A program made the translations under genes and the position numbers. A stretch of DNA of 64,000 nucleotides from Mesorhizobium sp. J428. Its GTDB lineage: Bacteria > Pseudomonadota > Alphaproteobacteria > Rhizobiales > Rhizobiaceae. Positions 61,071 to 64,000 of this stretch are shown piece after piece. The stretch covers positions 1 to 64,000 of the forward strand of contig NZ_JAJOMX010000001.1 of assembly GCF_024699925.1 (NCBI RefSeq). Reading direction: 5' to 3'. The notes below the pieces were generated by a model. That model ran no database searches. It saw nothing but the letters and a program-made list of their open reading frames with translations, and was not told where the DNA came from. Each line of letters starts with the position of its first letter. Position 1 is the stretch's first letter.

Positions 61071-63131
61071 ATGAACGCCTCGCCCACCGATCCGCTCGTC
61101 CTGTTCATGCCCTCGGGCAAGCGTGGCCGCTTCCCGGTCGGCACGCCGGTGCTCGATGCGGCGCGCCAGCTCGGCGTCTATGTCGAGAGCGTGTGCGGCG
61201 GACGCGCCACCTGCGGCCGCTGCCAGGTCGAGGTGCAGGAAGGCAATTTCGCCAAGCACAAGATCGTCTCGTCCAACGACCACATCTCGCCGCGCGGACC
61301 GAAGGAGGAGCGCTACGATCGCGTGCGCGGCCTGCCGCCGCACCGCCGCCTCTCCTGCTCCGCGACGATCCTCGGCGACCTGGTCATCGACGTGCCGCAG
61401 GACACGGTGGTCAACGCACAGACGATCCGCAAGGCGGCGACCGACCGGGTGATCGAGCGCAACGCGGCGGTGCAGATGTGCTATGTCGAGGTGGACGAGC
61501 CCGACATGCACAAGCCGCTCGGCGATCTCGACCGGCTGAAAGCCGTGCTGGCGAAGGACTGGGGCTGGAAGGACCTCCTGATCGCGCCGCATCTGGTGCC
61601 GCAGGTGCAGAAGATCCTGCGCAAGGAGAACTGGGGCGTCACGGCCGCGATCCATCGCGACATGGAATCCTCGCGACCCTTCATCATCGCGCTTTATCCG
61701 GGCCTGAAGAACGAGGCCTACGGCATCGCCTGCGACATCGGCTCGACGACGATCGCCATGCACCTCGTCTCGCTGCTTTCGGGCCGAATCGTTGCATCAG
61801 CCGGCGCCCCCAACCCTCAGATAAGATTCGGCGAAGACGTGATGAGCCGCGTCTCCTACGTCATGATGAATCCCGACGGCCAGGAGGCGATGACGAAGGC
61901 GGTGCGCGAGGCCGTCAACGGGCTGATCGGCAAGGTCTGCGCCGAGAGCGGCGTCGACCGCAACGACATCTTCGACTGCGTCTTCGTCGCCAATCCGATC
62001 ATGCACCACCTGTTCCTAGGCATCGACCCGACCGAGCTCGGCCAAGCGCCGTTCGCGCTCGCCGTGTCGGGCGCGATGCAGTTCTGGGCGCATGAGATCG
62101 GCATCGAGGTGAGCAAGGGCGCGCGCCTCTACACCCTGCCCTGCATCGCCGGCCATGTCGGCGCGGACGCGGCCGGCGCCACACTGTCGGAAGGCCCCTA
62201 CCGGCAGGACCGCATGATGCTGCTGGTGGATGTCGGCACCAATGCCGAGATCGTGCTCGGCAATCGTTCGCGAGTGGTGGCGGCCTCCTCCCCCACCGGC
62301 CCGGCTTTCGAAGGCGCGGAAATCTCGTCCGGCCAGCGGGCGGCCCCCGGCGCGATCGAGCGGGTGCGGATCGATCCCGAGACGCTGGAGCCGCGATATC
62401 GCGTCATCGGCGTCGACAAATGGTCGGACGAGGACGGTTTCGAGGAGGAAGCGAAGGCGACCGGCGTGACCGGCATCTGCGGCTCGGCGATCATCGAAGT
62501 CGTGGCGGAGATGTATCTCAGCGGCATCATCTCCGAGGACGGCGTGGTCGACGGCAGCATGGCCGCGCGCACGCCGCGCATCCTCTCCAACGGCCGCACT
62601 TTCTCCTACCTCTTGCGCGACGGCGAGCCGCGCATCACGGTGACGCAGAACGATGTGCGTGCGATCCAGCTCGCCAAGGCAGCGCTCTATGCCGGCATCA
62701 AGCTGTTGATGGACAAGCAGGGCGTGAGCGAGGTCGACACGATCCGCTTCGCCGGTGCCTTCGGCTCCTTTATCGACCCGAAATACGCCATGGTGCTGGG
62801 CCTCATCCCCGACTGCGACCTGACCGAGGTGAAGGCCGTGGGCAACGCCGCCGGCACCGGTGCTCTGATGGCGCTGCTCAACCGCGAGCATCGCCGCGAG
62901 ATCGAGCGTGAGGTCGCCAAGATCGAGAAGATCGAGACCGCGCTGGAGCCGGATTTCCAGCAGCTCTTCATCAACGCCATGGCGCTGCCGAACAAGGTCG
63001 ACCCGTTCCCGAAGCTCGCCGCCGCGGTGAAGCTGCCGCCGAAAAAGCAGCTCCCCGAGGGCGAAGCTGGCGACGGAGCGCCGCGCCGACGCTCGCGCGA
63101 GGAGCGCGCGGCACGACGCGGGCGGGACTGA
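61071..63131 (+). CDS. RamA-like ASKHA reductive activator of corrinoid proteins ([2Fe-2S] form, DUF4445)
   Basis: 686 residues. N-terminal [2Fe-2S] ferredoxin domain with Cys42, Cys48, Cys51 (CGGRATCGRC) and Cys96 (LSCSATI). A linker domain precedes the ASKHA ATPase: ACDIGSTTIAMHLVSLLSGR, DVGTNAEIVLGNRSRV, CGSAIIEVVAEMYLSG, FAGAFGSFIDPKYAMVLG. Such proteins use ATP to return inactive Co(II) corrinoid to Co(I). An in-frame TTG at 61059 is less likely than the ATG. It closes the five-gene operon. Confidence 0.9.
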   Translation: MNASPTDPLVLFMPSGKRGRFPVGTPVLDAARQLGVYVESVCGGRATCGRCQVEVQEGNFAKHKIVSSNDHISPRGPKEERYDRVRGLPPHRRLSCSATILGDLVIDVPQDTVVNAQTIRKAATDRVIERNAAVQMCYVEVDEPDMHKPLGDLDRLKAVLAKDWGWKDLLIAPHLVPQVQKILRKENWGVTAAIHRDMESSRPFIIALYPGLKNEAYGIACDIGSTTIAMHLVSLLSGRIVASAGAPNPQIRFGEDVMSRVSYVMMNPDGQEAMTKAVREAVNGLIGKVCAESGVDRNDIFDCVFVANPIMHHLFLGIDPTELGQAPFALAVSGAMQFWAHEIGIEVSKGARLYTLPCIAGHVGADAAGATLSEGPYRQDRMMLLVDVGTNAEIVLGNRSRVVAASSPTGPAFEGAEISSGQRAAPGAIERVRIDPETLEPRYRVIGVDKWSDEDGFEEEAKATGVTGICGSAIIEVVAEMYLSGIISEDGVVDGSMAARTPRILSNGRTFSYLLRDGEPRITVTQNDVRAIQLAKAALYAGIKLLMDKQGVSEVDTIRFAGAFGSFIDPKYAMVLGLIPDCDLTEVKAVGNAAGTGALMALLNREHRREIEREVAKIEKIETALEPDFQQLFINAMALPNKVDPFPKLAAAVKLPPKKQLPEGEAGDGAPRRRSREERAARRGRD

Positions 63132-63209
63132 GCCGGTTACGAAGCACCGGCCCGGCGGCGCGGGGATGAAACCCGCCGCCTCTATCCGCCTCCCTGACAG
63201 GAGGCCGAT

Positions 63210-63383
63210 ATGTTCCCGTTCGATATGATTGCCCGCTATGCTCAGCGCCGTCGCGATGCACGGAGGCGACGCCGCATGGAGGAGCTGCTGGACGCGCTCG
63301 ATCCCGAGATCAGGCGCGATATCGGCTGGCGCCGGAAGCGCAGGCGGCGGCCGCCCTATGCCTGGGGCATGCCGGACTCTTGA
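63210..63383 (+). CDS. Small Arg-rich DUF1127-like protein
   Basis: 57 residues, MFPFDMIARYAQRRRDARRR then LLDALDPEIRRDIGWRRKR. The 'LL-ALD--I-RDIGWRR' block is that of DUF1127/YjiS-type small basic proteins, which in alphaproteobacteria influence RNA turnover and phosphate/carbon metabolism. A strong caggaggcc site lies six bases before the ATG. Downstream by 78 bp of the activator gene's stop. Confidence 0.72.
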   Translation: MFPFDMIARYAQRRRDARRRRRMEELLDALDPEIRRDIGWRRKRRRRPPYAWGMPDS

Positions 63384-63453
63384 CCCAGCCGGCAAACGGA
63401 TCGATCTTTGCGCGGAGGGAGGAACGAAGGTCCGTCGAGTGGGTTCTGCGCGC

Positions 63454-64000
63454 ATGCCCAGCCTCAAGTCCCGTATCGTCTCGCTCTATCTCCGCAGCAC
63501 CCGCAAGAAGGCCTTTGCCAGTGCTGCGGAAATGAACCGCTGGATCGCGCGCGCCCGCATGTTCGAGGATCACAGGCCGCCGGCCGCGCTCTCGCGGCGT
63601 CTCGACATCGCGCGCCGCGAGGTGCTCGGGGCCCCGGTCTATGACGTCGCGCCGCGCGGCGGCCAGGGCGGCAGGCGGATACTTTACCTGCACGGCGGCG
63701 CCTATGTGTTTGAAATCACGCCGTTTCACTGGCGGCTGATCGCCGAAATGGCGGAACGCCTCGACGCCCGCATCACCGTGCCGGTCTATCCGATCGCGCC
63801 CGAACACCGCTTCGAGGAGATGTTCGGCATGGTGATGGAGACCTATCGCAGGATGCTGGCGGAGAGCCCGACCGGCGAGATCGTCTTCATGGGCGATTCC
63901 GCCGGCGGCAACATGGCCGTGGTGCTGACCATGATGGCGGCCGAAGAAGGCCTCGCTGGTCCTGCCCGCCACGTGCTGATCTCGCCCGGCCTCGACATGA
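63454..64000 (+). CDS. Alpha/beta hydrolase of the hormone-sensitive-lipase type, cut by the window end
   Basis: At least 182 residues from MPSLKSRIVSLYLRS. The oxyanion motif YLHGGAYVFEITPFHW and nucleophile elbow FMGDSAGGNMAV identify the HSL-like (PF07859) esterase/lipase group; the catalytic Asp and His would lie beyond the window. Substrate unknown. Confidence 0.85.
   Translation, partial: MPSLKSRIVSLYLRSTRKKAFASAAEMNRWIARARMFEDHRPPAALSRRLDIARREVLGAPVYDVAPRGGQGGRRILYLHGGAYVFEITPFHWRLIAEMAERLDARITVPVYPIAPEHRFEEMFGMVMETYRRMLAESPTGEIVFMGDSAGGNMAVVLTMMAAEEGLAGPARHVLISPGLDM

Overview
The window is GC-rich, densely coding DNA from an alphaproteobacterium, most likely a member of the Hyphomicrobiales (Rhizobiales) near the Phyllobacteriaceae/Mesorhizobium group. 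The main evidence is the acpXL-fabF2XL-fabF1XL-adh-lpxXL cluster, which makes and attaches the very-long-chain acyl group of rhizobial lipid A. A Bmt-type betaine-homocysteine methyltransferase and RIME-like intergenic palindromes agree with this. No rRNA, tRNA, CRISPR array, integrase or transposase was seen.

Layout: 1-1.9 kb holds a broken PfkB-family kinase and a metallophosphatase. 2.1-6.9 kb is the lipid A VLCFA cluster. 6.9-11.4 kb is a cytoplasmic molybdopterin/Fe-S/membrane-anchor oxidoreductase, best read as SoeABC sulfite dehydrogenase. 11.5-14.0 kb has two small L,D-transpeptidases around an M20 amidohydrolase. 14.2-19.3 kb is a complete oligopeptide-type ABC importer. 19.6-22.1 kb carries a sulfotransferase, a TerB-like protein, a small membrane protein and an AraC regulator. 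22.2-25.0 kb has VOC and cupin proteins, cobyric acid synthase and a DMSP-lyase-like cupin. 25.2-27.4 kb has an acyl-CoA dehydrogenase and 3-hydroxyisobutyrate dehydrogenase. 27.7-32.3 kb is mixed metabolism and transport. 32.9-38.4 kb is an MttB-like methyltransferase, a dimethylglycine-dehydrogenase-like flavoprotein and a DddP-like protein in a row. 38.4-42.4 kb has a PhnD-like protein, a desaturase, an XRE regulator and Bmt. 42.4-50.2 kb has PadR, an ECF sigma/vWA pair, an SDR, an amino acid permease and a ferredoxin-like protein. 50.3-53.0 kb is the most accessory-looking part, with a long inverted repeat and small orphan genes including a SLATT-like two-TM protein. 53.1-63.1 kb is a corrinoid one-carbon system, followed by a small Arg-rich protein and a truncated alpha/beta hydrolase.

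The theme that ties much of the window together is methyl-group removal from quaternary osmolytes (betaines, perhaps DMSP). Two MttB-superfamily methyltransferases without any pyrrolysine codon, a corrinoid protein, a methyltetrahydrofolate:corrinoid methyltransferase, MetF with a separate MTHFR_C protein, a RamA-like ASKHA activator and DUF1638 form a plausible complete route from methylated amine to methylene-THF. A DMGDH-like enzyme could continue demethylation. Bmt gives a second, homocysteine-linked route. CobQ supplies corrinoid, and two DMSP-lyase-family proteins lie nearby. The substrate is not proven by sequence.

One technical warning: at least a dozen frame breaks fall in the first 19 kb and none was seen in the remaining 45 kb. 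Several sit in homopolymer runs, so many are probably consensus errors rather than pseudogenes.
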